64,000 bases of DNA. Origin: Cololabis saira (lineage: Eukaryota > Chordata > Actinopteri > Beloniformes > Belonidae). Under the pieces are notes generated by a model. That model was not told where the DNA came from. It did no database searches and worked only from the letters and a program-made list of their open reading frames with translations. Made by a program: the position numbers and the translations under genes. Positions 11,398-24,077 of this stretch are shown here, in pieces (position 1 is the first letter of the stretch; the number at the start of each line of letters is the position of its first letter). The stretch is taken from NCBI RefSeq assembly GCF_033807715.1, contig NC_084590.1, forward strand, positions 38,779,505 to 38,843,504, in the 5' to 3' direction.

Positions 11398-14287
11398 TTG
11401 TCTAAGTTCTGCAAAGCTGTTTACATTCACGTATTCATACAGACACTAAAACAGTCCTATGAACAGCACCATTTTCCTTTTAATAATGACTCAGCAGTGA
11501 TCAGGATTGGTTCAGCGTGAATGTTCAGTGTCTTGCCCAAGGACACTTTGAAATGTGATGGGCTGTGAATCAAACCATCAATCTTCTGCTTGGAGGGCTA
11601 CTCAACCGGCTGCAAGTGGATGTGGCCGGGGAGGGGGGGGCATAAAATTGATCTGAGCTTGGCTCACAATGTAGTAGATAAGCATGTCATTTCAGAAATA
11701 GTTTCATTTCTGGGCATCATATTCGATCGTATTTAACAGTATCCATAAAAATCATGCAAACTCTTTGGAATTTATACATTTTCTGCATTCATTCTCCTTA
11801 AAATTTGTTTAGATCATCAAACACTACATGTTTGACCTGACAAGACACAAACAGTAATTTATCATGTATTGGTCAACAGATCCATCAACTATTCTCAGTG
11901 CTGGAAGAATGCAAGCAAATCTTGGAAAAAACAACAACTGATGGAACTTCCTTTGGCAAGGGCGACTTCAATAAAATGCTTTTGGTGGATCTGATGAGAG
12001 CTGCACAGTTCTAGGACGTCCGACATTCTTTAAGTCATTTATATCCATTCCAGTTTTATGGGGTTCAAATCTTGGAACTGACGGGACCACTCCAAATGTT
12101 AAGACAAAACACATGTTTAAGAAAGGTAAGGAAATAAAAATATAGTTTATTATTTTGTATTATATAAACAAATATAACATATATATAAACATGAAATATA
12201 GATTATTTAGATATGCTAAATGCAGTGTTTTTAAAATATAGTAATTTATTTTTTTACATGACCTTTTCCAAAGTTCTTTGCTTTTCAGCCCTGCACCTTT
12301 CTCCAGGTATCCTGCTGGTTCTGATCTGGTTACTGGCCCAACAAATCTGTCCATCAACATCCCTCTCTCCTCTTTTCTCTTCCCCTTCATGGCGGGTTGA
12401 GGCTGTCTCCTCCTATTCTAATATAATATATGTAATATTATAGATCCATGGTCTCCTCCAGTCCAGCCTCTTGGGCTTCCTCATGAAATGTTTTTTCTCA
12501 ACAGTGCCACCAAGTGGCACTGATGATTTTGGTTGTGAAGTGGTGCTTCACAAACAAAACTGTATCAAAATCAAAGTAACGATTTCTTGTTTTAGCTAAA
12601 TGTATTCTTAATGCATTCTTGAGCAGCCCCTTGACAATATTAGTCTTTATTTGACACTATGTATGTTTATTTTCTTTGTCATTATACTGAATGAAGTCAA
12701 GCTTACTTCTTTACTCCTCTTCTTTTCATTTCAAAGTAAACTGCAAATGTACAGACAGAAAAACATGCTGCAAGCAAAAATACATGAAGAAAATATTCAA
12801 CTGAAAATTCAAATAATAACCTACTCATGACCTTGTAAACGAATGCAGACCAGGATTTACTAATCATTGTGTTCTGATTTTATTCACGTTTTACACAGCA
12901 TCCTGACCCTTTTTTTTAGAATTTGGGTGTTTTTTTTAAGATTTTTAAGATAAGATTTTTTTTTATGGCAAATTGAAGTCCCATTTGAATGCTCCTCAAT
13001 GAAAAATGGTCCTTTTGTGTTTTAAAAAAAAAAGTCTTTGGATAAGCTTCTCACAAGGCAGTCACCAATGTAAGACTATAGACAGCAAAGATCGAATATT
13101 AGTTAGTGACAGTAACTGAGGGGGTTGATGGAATTTTCTTACCGATGTTTAAACATTTGATATACTTTATATTTCAATTTTTTACCTGTTAAACAGCCTG
13201 CAAAACATTAAGTTAACAACTTGGCACATGTTCATGAAATCCTGGCAGTGAAATATTCGATGTCACATCTAATTGCAGTCAGCTCTAAAGGTAAATAAAC
13301 GTAACAGCTCTTTTCACATATACCCTTGTTATCAATCAATCTATTGATCAGGAAATAGACTGATTCTGTCAAACAGAAATGCGACCACGTCAGCTTATTC
13401 AGTGAATCTACACCCACTTCTACTACTTTCCTCTCCTGACAGAGAAGGATGAACGGATGCCAGAGCAAGTTCAAACATTCAATTAAATTCAGTTTCTGAA
13501 ATATGAAAGCACAAAACAGTTTGAATCTTTGGAAACATCACATTCATTCTCTCCTTGGCATTGGAAGACAGAAAGAACTACTCGTTGCGTAATAACTAAT
13601 AGATTTGGCCCTACCAGAGTTTTTGTGTATGGCCCTGATTTTTCTATCATTGTATTTGAATAAAGTTAAGATTCAATTTATCAGTTTAGAGATACTGTTC
13701 AGAACTCTGTACCACGACCAATAAATACTTGATTTACTCTACTTTTATACTGTACATATTGTATTGCTCATAAATCCAGGATTAGCAAGTAAGATTAAGT
13801 AAGATAAGGAGGATTTCAATTTAAATTTCTCTTTGCTGTTAGTACTCAAAAAAAGCTTTTGACATTCACACTTTAATATATAAAGGTTTAATAGAAGTAT
13901 ATATGAACGTAACTAAGCTTTCTTCTCTTATTTATGCTTGGCAGTGCGTGTATTTCAAAATTCCTCATTTATGCATTTTGGACAGAATGTGGTGGAAAGG
14001 AGAAAACTCAGTTTAAAACAGGTGTTGAGTGCTAAGTTTTTCGTTTACAACAGTTGGATTAAAGTTTAGGTTTTATCAGAACAAGTCTGTCTTCCTTGGC
14101 GACCATGGAGTCAGCGGGAGACTCAAGTTGATCATTATGTGGAAAATCATTCTTCTCTGACGTCGTGATTCATACACCAGAAACAATTTCTGCTATACAC
14201 AAAATGGGAGAGGTTACATATTAAACTCAATGCTGTGTTTGGGTCAATATTAAAATACTGTATATTCATAGTTCTTAAAAAAAATTC
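11398..14287. other. Intergenic DNA
   Basis: Nothing recognised. The sequence is AT-rich, with G-rich and A-rich short tracts (about 11627-11640 and 13022-13033) and scattered short open frames without motifs. Confidence 0.5.
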
Positions 14288-15340
14288 TAATTAAAGCTGC
14301 AAGCAGCGATGAACGGGCCCTCGCACTCATGCCCACCGTCCCCCATAAGCATATCAGAAATGACACCACCCACGACTTCCTATGTCAAACCATTCAAACG
14401 TTATGGCAGAAAATAGGAACTATGAAATATCGACCAATCAGAAGAAGGGGCGGGGCTAATTTTAACCAATTATGGTCAAGTACTCAAAACCATGTCCAAT
14501 GACACCACCCACGAGTCTTTATGTCAAACTATTCAAAAGTTATTACAGAAAATGGGAAGTATCACGTATCAACCAATCAGAAGAAGGGGCGGGGCTAATT
14601 CAGGCCAATGAAGGTCAAGTACTCAATACTGAGTCCGATGACACCACCCACATGTCTTTATCACAACCCGTTCAAAAGTTATGGCAGAGAAAAGTTTTCT
14701 AGGGGGCGCTGTTGAGCCGTTAGGCCACGCCCATTAATGCAAACCATGAAATATCAAAATCAAAATTTGGTGACTTTTGGGGAACTATCAAATATGGACC
14801 AATCAGATGAAGAGGGGGCGCGCTTTTTGGCGTCTAGTGTCGACACGGTAACGCTTTTGAAAGAGAAAAGTAATGCGCCTCGTCGCAGGATGGAGACGCA
14901 CATTTTGATGTATAACACACCTGGGGGCACGTTACGGTTCGGGCCGTATTAACTGCCGAAGGAATGGCATAAATTGCGCCAAAATTACACGATTAATTCA
15001 AAATGGCCGACTTCCTGTTGGGTTTCGGCCACGGCGCCAAGAGACTTTTCTTTAAGTTGTGCCATGATACAGGTGTGTACCGATTTTCGGTACACACCGT
15101 ATTTTTCGTATTGTGGGGCTTGAAGCACAAAGTTTTCTAGGGGGCGCTGTTGAGCCATTTTGCCACGCCCATTAATGCAAACCATTAAATATCACATTTT
15201 TTTCCAGGCCTGGCTTGCGTGCAAAATTTGTTGACTTTTGGGGCACGTTTAGGGGGGCAAAAAGGCCCTCCTTTCGTCAGAAGAAAAATTCCTACTGATA
15301 CAATAGGGCCTTCGCACTGTAAGTGCTCGGGCCCTAATTA
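14288..15340. mobile_element. Repeat element with internal 139-bp tandem triplicate
   Basis: TAATTA at 14288-14293 and 15335-15340 flanks a block that starts AAGCTGCAAGCAGCG with GGGCCCTCGCAC near its left end, and ends GTGCTCGGGCCC. GACACCACCCAC recurs at 14362, 14501 and 14640, an exact 139-bp period. TTTTCTAGGGGGCGCTGTTG recurs near 14695 and 15132. A perfect hairpin (GGTGTGTACCGA, 3-nt loop) lies at 15072-15098. I recognise the sequence as a common fish interspersed repeat but cannot place it in a superfamily. Confidence 0.65.
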
Positions 15341-18300
15341 CCCTTTTTCATAATGTAAACCAGCACTAATTTTGTATTTTCACAAACCTCTGTAAACTAT
15401 ATTATTGAGACTTTCTGCTGAGGTTTAGATTTTAGCAGGATCAGCTTCAACCAACAAAGTCAAGGGATGCAAATTAGGAATTAAACTTTCTGCAGCTATG
15501 ATTAATTTAATTTAATAATCATTTATTGATAACTGAACACTGGATATCAATGACTACCGATGAATAATCATCGTACCAGCTGATCATTCTTCTTAAGAAG
15601 ATGGTTGTTGAGATTTAGTTGTTTTGTGAAGGTGAGATGCAGCTGAGGAAATGTGTCCAGCTATAGATGCTGCTTAATTAATTCTTCTCAGCTAGTAAGT
15701 GTGAGATGGGAACATGATTATCTAAGGATTTATTTGTTTACTACCTCAGAAGTTTAAATAAAGATTTTGATGATGTAAAGTGGTGCACCTTTTGTACACG
15801 ATTTACCCAATTTACCCGTGTTTGGTATTTGACTCAGTTACTTTTTCATTTCCTTTTCCATGTTTCTTACGTCTCTTGGTTGCCTCTGTCATGACATCCA
15901 CTTTAGCTCTGGGAGCTTGATTTATCATTGTTAGCGGGGACATAGCGACATAGCGCCATAAAGTGATATGCGGTTATTTCAAGAGACAGCCAGGATGATG
16001 ATCCTATGTCAGTTCCTGGTTAGTTGATAATTAGAGAAATAAGTAATTTAAATGTCATATTTTAATTTGAAAAATGGATTATTTTAAACTTAAAATTAGA
16101 TACATACATACTCTTACAACCTTTTAAGAATTGGTGAATGTTAACCCCAATCCTGCTTGCTCAAGGTTCACAGCTGCAGGACTACTCGGCTGTTTTGCTT
16201 GCAGCAGAAATTCAGCAAAGCAAAAGAACACTTTTTGGTGAAACCTAGAGACATCTGAATGAAATATGCCATGCTTGAATACAGAAACCCCAAGAGTGGA
16301 AGAGATTAGAGGATCAGAATGTACAGTATTTTGAATTTTGGCTGCATTGAATCACTATTCACAAAGACATTTAGATTTTTTTCTAAGCAGATAATAGAGG
16401 TTGTTGTTGTTCAAAGTTTGAGTCACGTACTGTACACAAGGATGAATAATCATGTTTTCCAGTGCTGTCAGGTAACATGAAACAGTAAGAAATAGGAAGA
16501 GAGTCATGTTTTGGCGGAAATACTTTGAGGGTCGGTGATTTTCCAAACTTTCTTCTAACAAATTTTGGAATCTACAAGATTCATGATGGAAAACAGCTTG
16601 CCATTGACTTGGCAACCCACAGGGGCGAGTCATGACTCTAGAAGCAGATTGCTCACTATTTTCATTCATGCCATGATGTTTGACTCATTACACTGAAAGA
16701 TTGCAGCCCCATTTACAAAAGAAAAGGCACAAGTTCAGCTCTTGTCTCTATTAACTCAAATAATCTGAGTTTGAAAAGTTATTTACTGGTCTCTGACATC
16801 TGACAATGTTTTGTAGTCACAAGTATTTGCTTCAAGTAAATGTTAAAGCTTTGTAAATGTCTGACTCCAATTTGTGTCATTGGGAGCTGTTGTAACAATA
16901 TAATGTAAATAATTTCCCCTTCAAACAAGTCAAAATAGCACAGTATATTTTCAAACTTGTCAAAAAGTGGATGCATTGTGAGGACTTATGTGCAGTCCTC
17001 CTCATTCCTTTTCCACAAACCTCTATGCACAATAACAGCAATAAATCAGTGTTGCACTACAGTTTGCAAAGCAGTGCATGCCTTTGCAGAAGGTTTGCCA
17101 AACAATGCATGATAAAAATGAATTAACAGTGAGAGATTAATGTAAATGCACCAGTTTAAACATGGTGGACCGAGGAACAGTTAAAAGGCTTTGAAACAAA
17201 TCAAAACAAAGTAGAGCCTGAAACACAAGCAGATGGCCTAGTAATGAGAAGCAGGTTGGGCTTGTTGCTAAGTGACAAGGGCTAAGATGAGGGTCTATAG
17301 TTTGGCCGCGGTTTTGCAGGAAAAACACTTCTCCTCCCTAGTCTGAGCCACCCTCCTTCTCCATAGTGCTGTGGTTCTAACGCTGGCGGGGCAGGACAGA
17401 AGGCAGGCCTGGCCAAATGAGAAACAGACCCTCTTCACCCCAGTATTGCCTATTTCGCTCTGTGGTTTTTTTTCTTTCTTTTTTTTTTTGTTTTCAAAGA
17501 AAAAAAGAAGGCTCTCCAAAAATAGATTTGGGGCTCGCGTGCCAATGAGTTTTGAAACCTTTTTTTTTTCCACACCCTCTAGTCACGCAAGTAGCCTGGC
17601 AAGACCTTGCTGAGGGAGCAGGGGGAAAAAACAGAACTCATCCGACACAAGAGGATTTTGTAGTGGAAAAAAAAAAAAAGAGTTTCTTTGTAGAGCTTGG
17701 AGGGAGGATCATTGTAAGCTGAGCATGTAGCATCGCTGGGCCCAGGTCCTCTGCCGATGGAACAAGGAGCAGAGACTTCCGTGCAAGCTGCAGGTATGAG
17801 GGGTTTAAGGGTAATCCAAGCATGAGCAGAAAGTTCATTCTGGTCTGGCTTCGTTTTAACTGGATGGGAGGCTGGGCTTCTCCAGAGGAGAGGCTGATCC
17901 TTACCCAAAGGCCCGGCAGACGAAGCAGCCTGTGCTCAAACGCAAACATTCCCATTCCCTCACTTCACATTGTACTGATCTCCGCAGCTGCTACTCATCC
18001 TTTCCTGTCACAACATATGATATGTCATCAAGATTAGATCACTGCCTTTTATTTGAAAGACTAAAATACATTGCCAAGCCCTTGTTACCTACCTTTGAAA
18101 GTTTGCCCATTTTGATAACTTCATCGTAGTAAATACTTTTGAACATAAAACAGTGAGAAAGACCCAGAGAAAAGGCTGTTCTGCAGAAGCAGTCTGAAAC
18201 AGCTGCCTCTTCAGATCGATATTGCCATTATTCCTGTAATGCTACATAAGCCCTCCACTGCTAAAGAGTATGGAGGTTTCCCTGAGAAAAGGTCAAGGTT

Positions 18301-21300
18301 TATTTTACCTTTGAATAACAAGTTGTATATAAAGAATTCTGTGTTTCTGAAACGTGGTGCCTTTTCAAATAAGCAGCTCCACAGAAGAATATTTGACCAT
18401 GACTTGTTTCACATCACAAATGTAAACAATTCTGCATACTGTAGGTTTTTGCACAAAATGATCATGTGCATGTACTTAATGGCAATATTGGTCTTGGACC
18501 AGGCTTTCTGTGATTTCTTTGAAATATTCTTCTGCGGAAGAATGATTAATAGAAATAAAGCAGGAATTTTGAGCAAAAGTATAAATTTATTTTATGTCGT
18601 CTTACATCAAACAACGATTGTGTTAGTACAGCTGCAAAGATGTAATTGCGCCTTCTAGAGTTATTAATTTAGAGATACCTGCAGTTCCAAAAAGTCTTTT
18701 AACTTGCAAAGGCCAAGTCATTTCAGTTCCCTCGGGTGATCGTGATTAACTGCAACTGGTAGCTGTGACAACATTTCAGGTATTTGTCTGACACTCAGAC
18801 TAAATAAAACGGGGAAAAAACGTGAAAATCCAACAACGAGATCAACGCGGATCTCACAAAAACAAGCTTAGCCATGAATGTCTCCTGGAGACATCCCTAA
18901 ACAACTGCATATTCCAAGATCGCTGGATGAAATATCTGTAGGAAAGTACAAATTATGGGAGATGCAGTCACCCCGCAAAGATTAGCCAATTCTCAGGCAA
19001 AGGAGCAATTGGTTTGGATGATTAGGAAAAAGCGGGTTACTTTGATTGGAAGTTGCTGGAACACCAGCGTAACTATTAACAGTCAACTGAGCTTTATGAC
19101 TGAGAATCTAAGATCCAAAATAGAAACCTCAGCAGCAAAATCACTTTCCTCACGCTTCAGTTGAGTTTGCAGCCGACCACAAAGACAAAGTCTTTTGGGA
19201 GACGGTTTTGGGTTGTGTTGTTTGACACCACTGATCAATGGTATACATGTGCAGAGGAGTCAGGGTGAGACATTGTGCTGCTTTATTTCTTAAATCTGGT
19301 GGAGGCATTGTGGTCAGGGAGCCAGTTTGCTACAGGTGGAGGGAAAAGGTGGTAGAAATAGTGAAGGATTCCCTCAAAGAACTTCAAACAACTTCAAAGC
19401 ATATCTGCTAGACAGATAAAAGTTTGGACAGTGACTGGTCTAACATACAAATATTGAAAAAAAAAAAAGAAAAAAGGTTGAGTGATGGGTAAGGTATTCC
19501 TAGCAATTACCCAAAAGGCAGATGGTGTTGCTTTCTTGCTTCTTGAAGGTGTTCTTCACCTCTAATCTGAAAAGCCTCTTTGCTTAAACAGTGACAGTAA
19601 TGGTGCATGGTGCATGACAAGTACCCAACAAATATAATTTAACGCTATTCTGTCAATAAGAATTCAACTAAAAGTTGCTGATAGTTACCAAAAGTATCCA
19701 AATTAAAAGGCAAAGGTAATTCAACCAAATAATAGCTGTAATCCATTTTATACTTAAATATTTATCCTTTATTGATTTCACAAAACCCACAACGCAGCAA
19801 TGTTATTTCTTTTCTTTTTCAAAATTGCATGCTATTCATCATTCCTCCCAACAACAGAAAAACTAAAGAAATGACAAAAATCCATATTTTCATATAATAT
19901 TAATGACAAGGATAAGTGCGTGTATTCTCATCATAGAGCGTGGCATATTTTGTCAATTTAAAAATGTGACCTATTGCAGCTCTGATAACCAAACTATTGA
20001 TGCTAAAGTATCGTTAGAATAAAGTTAGTGACTTACAAAAAGTAACTGCTGCCCAAAGAAAGTTTAAAGACTCAAATGATGTTTGAGTTTCACCACTTCA
20101 TCTAATTTCAAGCGATCCATTGTCAGATGATCAGTTATGATGAGAGGATTTAGAAGTTCCTTATTTCACTATACAGTGTATTTAGCTTATTTCTATACAA
20201 TTATGCCAATGCTTAAATAAAAAGGAGGTCTATCTGAACAGACATAAAACAAGAAGCACCAGAATTCTGCAGAAAAGTAAAACCTTTCACATATGACTAA
20301 ATATCACTGTGACACCAGGACCCTTCTCTTATGTTTTTGCAACAAAGAGGCACCGGTACATCTGTTCAGGAAGGTACAATACAGGTAACAAATGGAAATC
20401 ATTCATGAATGCATGGACTGACTTGATTAGCATACTCTTTGATCAAAGCGTGGAACAGATCAATATGAAGAACAACGCTATTGTTCTCCAGCAGGGTTAA
20501 GGATTTCAAAGGCTGCATGCTTCCTCCGTGGGAAAGAAAAAAGAAAAGAGAAACAGCTCTAAGCAAGAATACAGGTAGCTTATTAAACACGCAGCATGCT
20601 TGGAAATATTTCAGAAAAATTTCAGTATTGTCATCATTGGATGTCATTATCACAATCTTCTATTTTGACCATCACTGAAAATGTCCAACAACAATATTAA
20701 TATGGCATGAATAAACTTAGCCAGAGTAAAAGCAAGACATTTCTTTCCAGCTTTTGTAGGAAGCTCCGAAGCAAAGCAGATCTTGTTTTTCCTACGGGTG
20801 AATGCACATGTTGCATTCGTGCTGGTTTATTTACATTACCATGAGCCTGTGGTTTGCTTTTAACTTCTCTGCAAAGGAATTAGCTAGTGAGAGAAAAATG
20901 GTTTGCTGAATGAGTGGAAAAACATCATTCAGTAGTTATTGTTTTTCAGCGTACAACAGGGACGGGACCCAGCTGCAGCTAATTTCTCCATGCAGTTTGC
21001 TGCACCTAACATCTATACTTCTGCATCAAATGAAGAAAAAACCATGTGGATACATCTGAAGAGCAAAAGGAAATTTAGGGTATAATATGTTCAATATTAC
21101 AACCAAGAAAGCACTGACAACATGCACGTTGAAGAGCGCAGACTCCTGTGTATTCATTGTGTGTTGACGGGAAAATGATAGATTTCATTTGGTTTACGCA
21201 AACCCTTTAATTTAAGCTTGACTAATGACTTGGCTTTTGCCCTGTTACTCATGAGTTCTGTTGTGTATACACTGGCATCAGATCCAAGGTGCTGGGTTTA

Positions 21301-23879
21301 GGTCACAGCATTCATCTTATGACCTGAGTCTGTTATGACACTCATGCTTAAGTGTACCATCAATGCACTGTCCAATTCGGTCCAGTCCGCTTTTATTTTC
21401 AGTCCAGAAACAAAAACACACATGCATTCACCTCTGTCTCCGTGCATCATTTTTCCAGAACATCTCAAGGTTTAAGTTTCAGCTCAATAACAAGTCGGAG
21501 GCAGGGCTTGGCAAAGGCTAATAGCGCTGGTCAGTTTGCCCCGTTGCAGCTTCATTTCACATGGGCGGCGAGAGTTTTGCCCCAGCTGTGTTAAAAGTTA
21601 CGAAATGAGTTTTTAAGTTTGGACTGTCATTAATCCATTCAGATGTGAAGTACACTCGGTGCCTGAGAACTGCAGTTGCCATATGTTGCATTAGTTTTTA
21701 ATGAGTCGAATGTTTGTTAGCTGAATCACTGAAAGCCAGTATTAAGAATTCCTGATTGCAGTCATGAAGCACAATTTCATGGACTTGTTTTATTACATCT
21801 TGCTATCCCTAACATTAGGAAAAGAAATCAAGACCAATTACCTTGAAACAGTAATGTAGGCCAGCATTCGACTAGCGAGAGAAAAAAGCAAAAACATCAA
21901 AAGAAAAGCAAAGAAATAATATTTTAAAAACCTTGTTTGGTCTTAAGTCATATACAGCTAAAGAAAAAAAATCACATTAGACCAGAGACTTGGTAGTGTC
22001 CTGAACTTAAGATAATGAATGGTGTCTTAGTGTCAAAATATGTAAAAAGGAACTTCTGGCAAAATAAATGGGCTATTTGGCTGCTAGCAGTACAAATGGA
22101 CAAATCAATACATTTACAAAAACACATGGTGTTGTTACATAAAGTCCAAAATTACACTTAATAGCTATCATTACATCAAAATATGGTTCAGCATATTTTA
22201 TCTTCTCTAAGATTGGGATAATAGTGGGGCTGAACTGGGCAGTTTTAAGACCAACCTATTTTCTATTAAACCTTTTTTTTTCTTTTCAGATAAAGCAACG
22301 TCTCATTTGTACAAGCTTACACGCTTGTATAAAGCTCAGCTGCAGTGAATTTACATTTGAGATCTTCCACCCGAAGGCTCTAATTCAACAAAACAGCATT
22401 CAGTAGAGCCAAAAGAAGAAAAACACAGAAAATATATGCATTTTTTATCACTTTCAGCTGAGAAAGATGTGACAGAGCCGAAAGCAGGATCACAAGTACT
22501 TTAATTAGGCACTTTTTGCTTTAAACATCTTTCTCGATGAGTGTTGAATGATATCTGTGATCATCTGGAGGAATTTCTCTTCCACATTGACAAACACGAA
22601 AGGCGGGTGGCAGGTTATTAACACTTGCTGACTACAAAACAGCACAAACGACAAGATGCCTTCCTTCCACCATGTAGGTATCGCTGACATGTATTTCAGT
22701 ATATTATCAGTGTAAATGATTTCCCAAGCCTCTCCGCCTCTGGGGCCCGTCCTCATGGAATTGCATTATGATGTATGGCAATATTATAGAGTCTAAAAGT
22801 CAGCATTAAGCGAGGGCAGAAGGTGACACATTAGGTTATTTATAAAGGCTGGCGGTTGCACATTTATGGTCAAGAACATTTTATACTGAAAGCATCTGCG
22901 TAAAAAGCAGTACAGTACGTTAAACATTCCCGGCGGTGATTGAACATTCAGAAATATTTGCTTTTTATACTAAATGTATCAATTGTTAGTTCATCCATGT
23001 AGTGGACAGAGAAATATGGCCCAGAATGACTTCTTTACAGTTTGTCAGTAAATGTATACAATAACACTTATCCAGACAGAAATTAAATGAACCTGCTTCG
23101 AATTTCAATTTTACAAGAGCATCAATTCATAGCTTATGTTAGTTGCTTTTTTTTAATGTTACTCTACATTGAAAACAGAAGATAAAGAGCTGTTTACATT
23201 CTCTGGAATGATCGGGCTACTGAAAGAGCAAACAATGTCCTCCACAATATAACATAAAAAAGCAGTAAGGCTTGTTGTGAAAAATTAAAGCCAACACACC
23301 TGGCCCAAAGGAATCAGTGGATGCCGTCGGATGTCAACTTCCATTTTCCTTCGCGCAATTTGAAGGGATGCATCAATTTTTCAGCTTTTCACATTCATTT
23401 TTACCTTTTGATGTGAGATCAAACACTGGATTCTCAGAAAATATGATCACACAATACTCTATTCTGACTGATGCTTCATTTGTTAAAGCAAAGATGCCTC
23501 TTCTAGCATAAATATTTACAATTACCTCATACAAAAAAAACGCAGTTCATAAAACCTCTATGAAGAGCTTCGTTTTAAAACCACAAGGATGAGAATACAG
23601 GAAATACCAAAAACTTACAGTACGATCAAGTATACAGTACAAGCTACAAATATACAAATATAGAAATATATTCTGCAGTTTTTGCAACCGTTTGACACTT
23701 TAGTCCAAGTTTGTTCTTTTTTGTCAGAAACCACGTGAAAGTATAAAAAAATAGACAGCGATTCTTTTACAAAATTTGACATCATGTATGAATCTCCACT
23801 TGAATGTGCAAATTAAAAATAAAAAATAAAAATAATGTTTCTATTACAAACACAGTCAAAGGCATGGTCCTTTTTTTTT
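15341..23879. other. Intergenic DNA downstream of dchs1
   Basis: No gene is supported in 8.5 kb. The longest open frame (18239-18658, 139 codons) is AT-rich, has no recognisable domain and no splice context. Pyrimidine/A tracts occur around 17461-17500 and 17667-17680. Conserved regulatory DNA may be present, but that needs an alignment. Confidence 0.5.
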
Positions 23880-24077
23880 TGGCTTGTAAATGATATTGTT
23901 TATTCCTTCAAGAATGCAGCTTCAGCAAGTCGGACTTCTTAGTGTGACAGTGTGTTTTCGTTCTCATCACAAACAGAACAGAGGAGAGATAGCAGTCGGT
24001 TCAAGTTGCAGCCTGCGGTCATACAGTAGAACAAGTCTGGAACAGCAGTGACTCAGTTTTTATCCAACAGTCAGAAC
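23880..24077 (-). other. dchs1: dchs1 3' UTR with candidate poly(A) signal
   Basis: After the stop codon a minus-strand AATAAA occurs at 23904-23899, followed by an A-rich stretch and a GT-rich TGACTGTGTTTGT (about 23862-23848). That is the usual order of a cleavage and polyadenylation site. It would give a 3' UTR of about 200 nt. Longer forms using later signals cannot be excluded. Confidence 0.45.

Noticed and set aside
18239..18658. 139-codon plus-strand open frame as a gene
   Set aside because: The composition is AT-driven, no domain or motif is recognisable, and there is no splice or promoter support.
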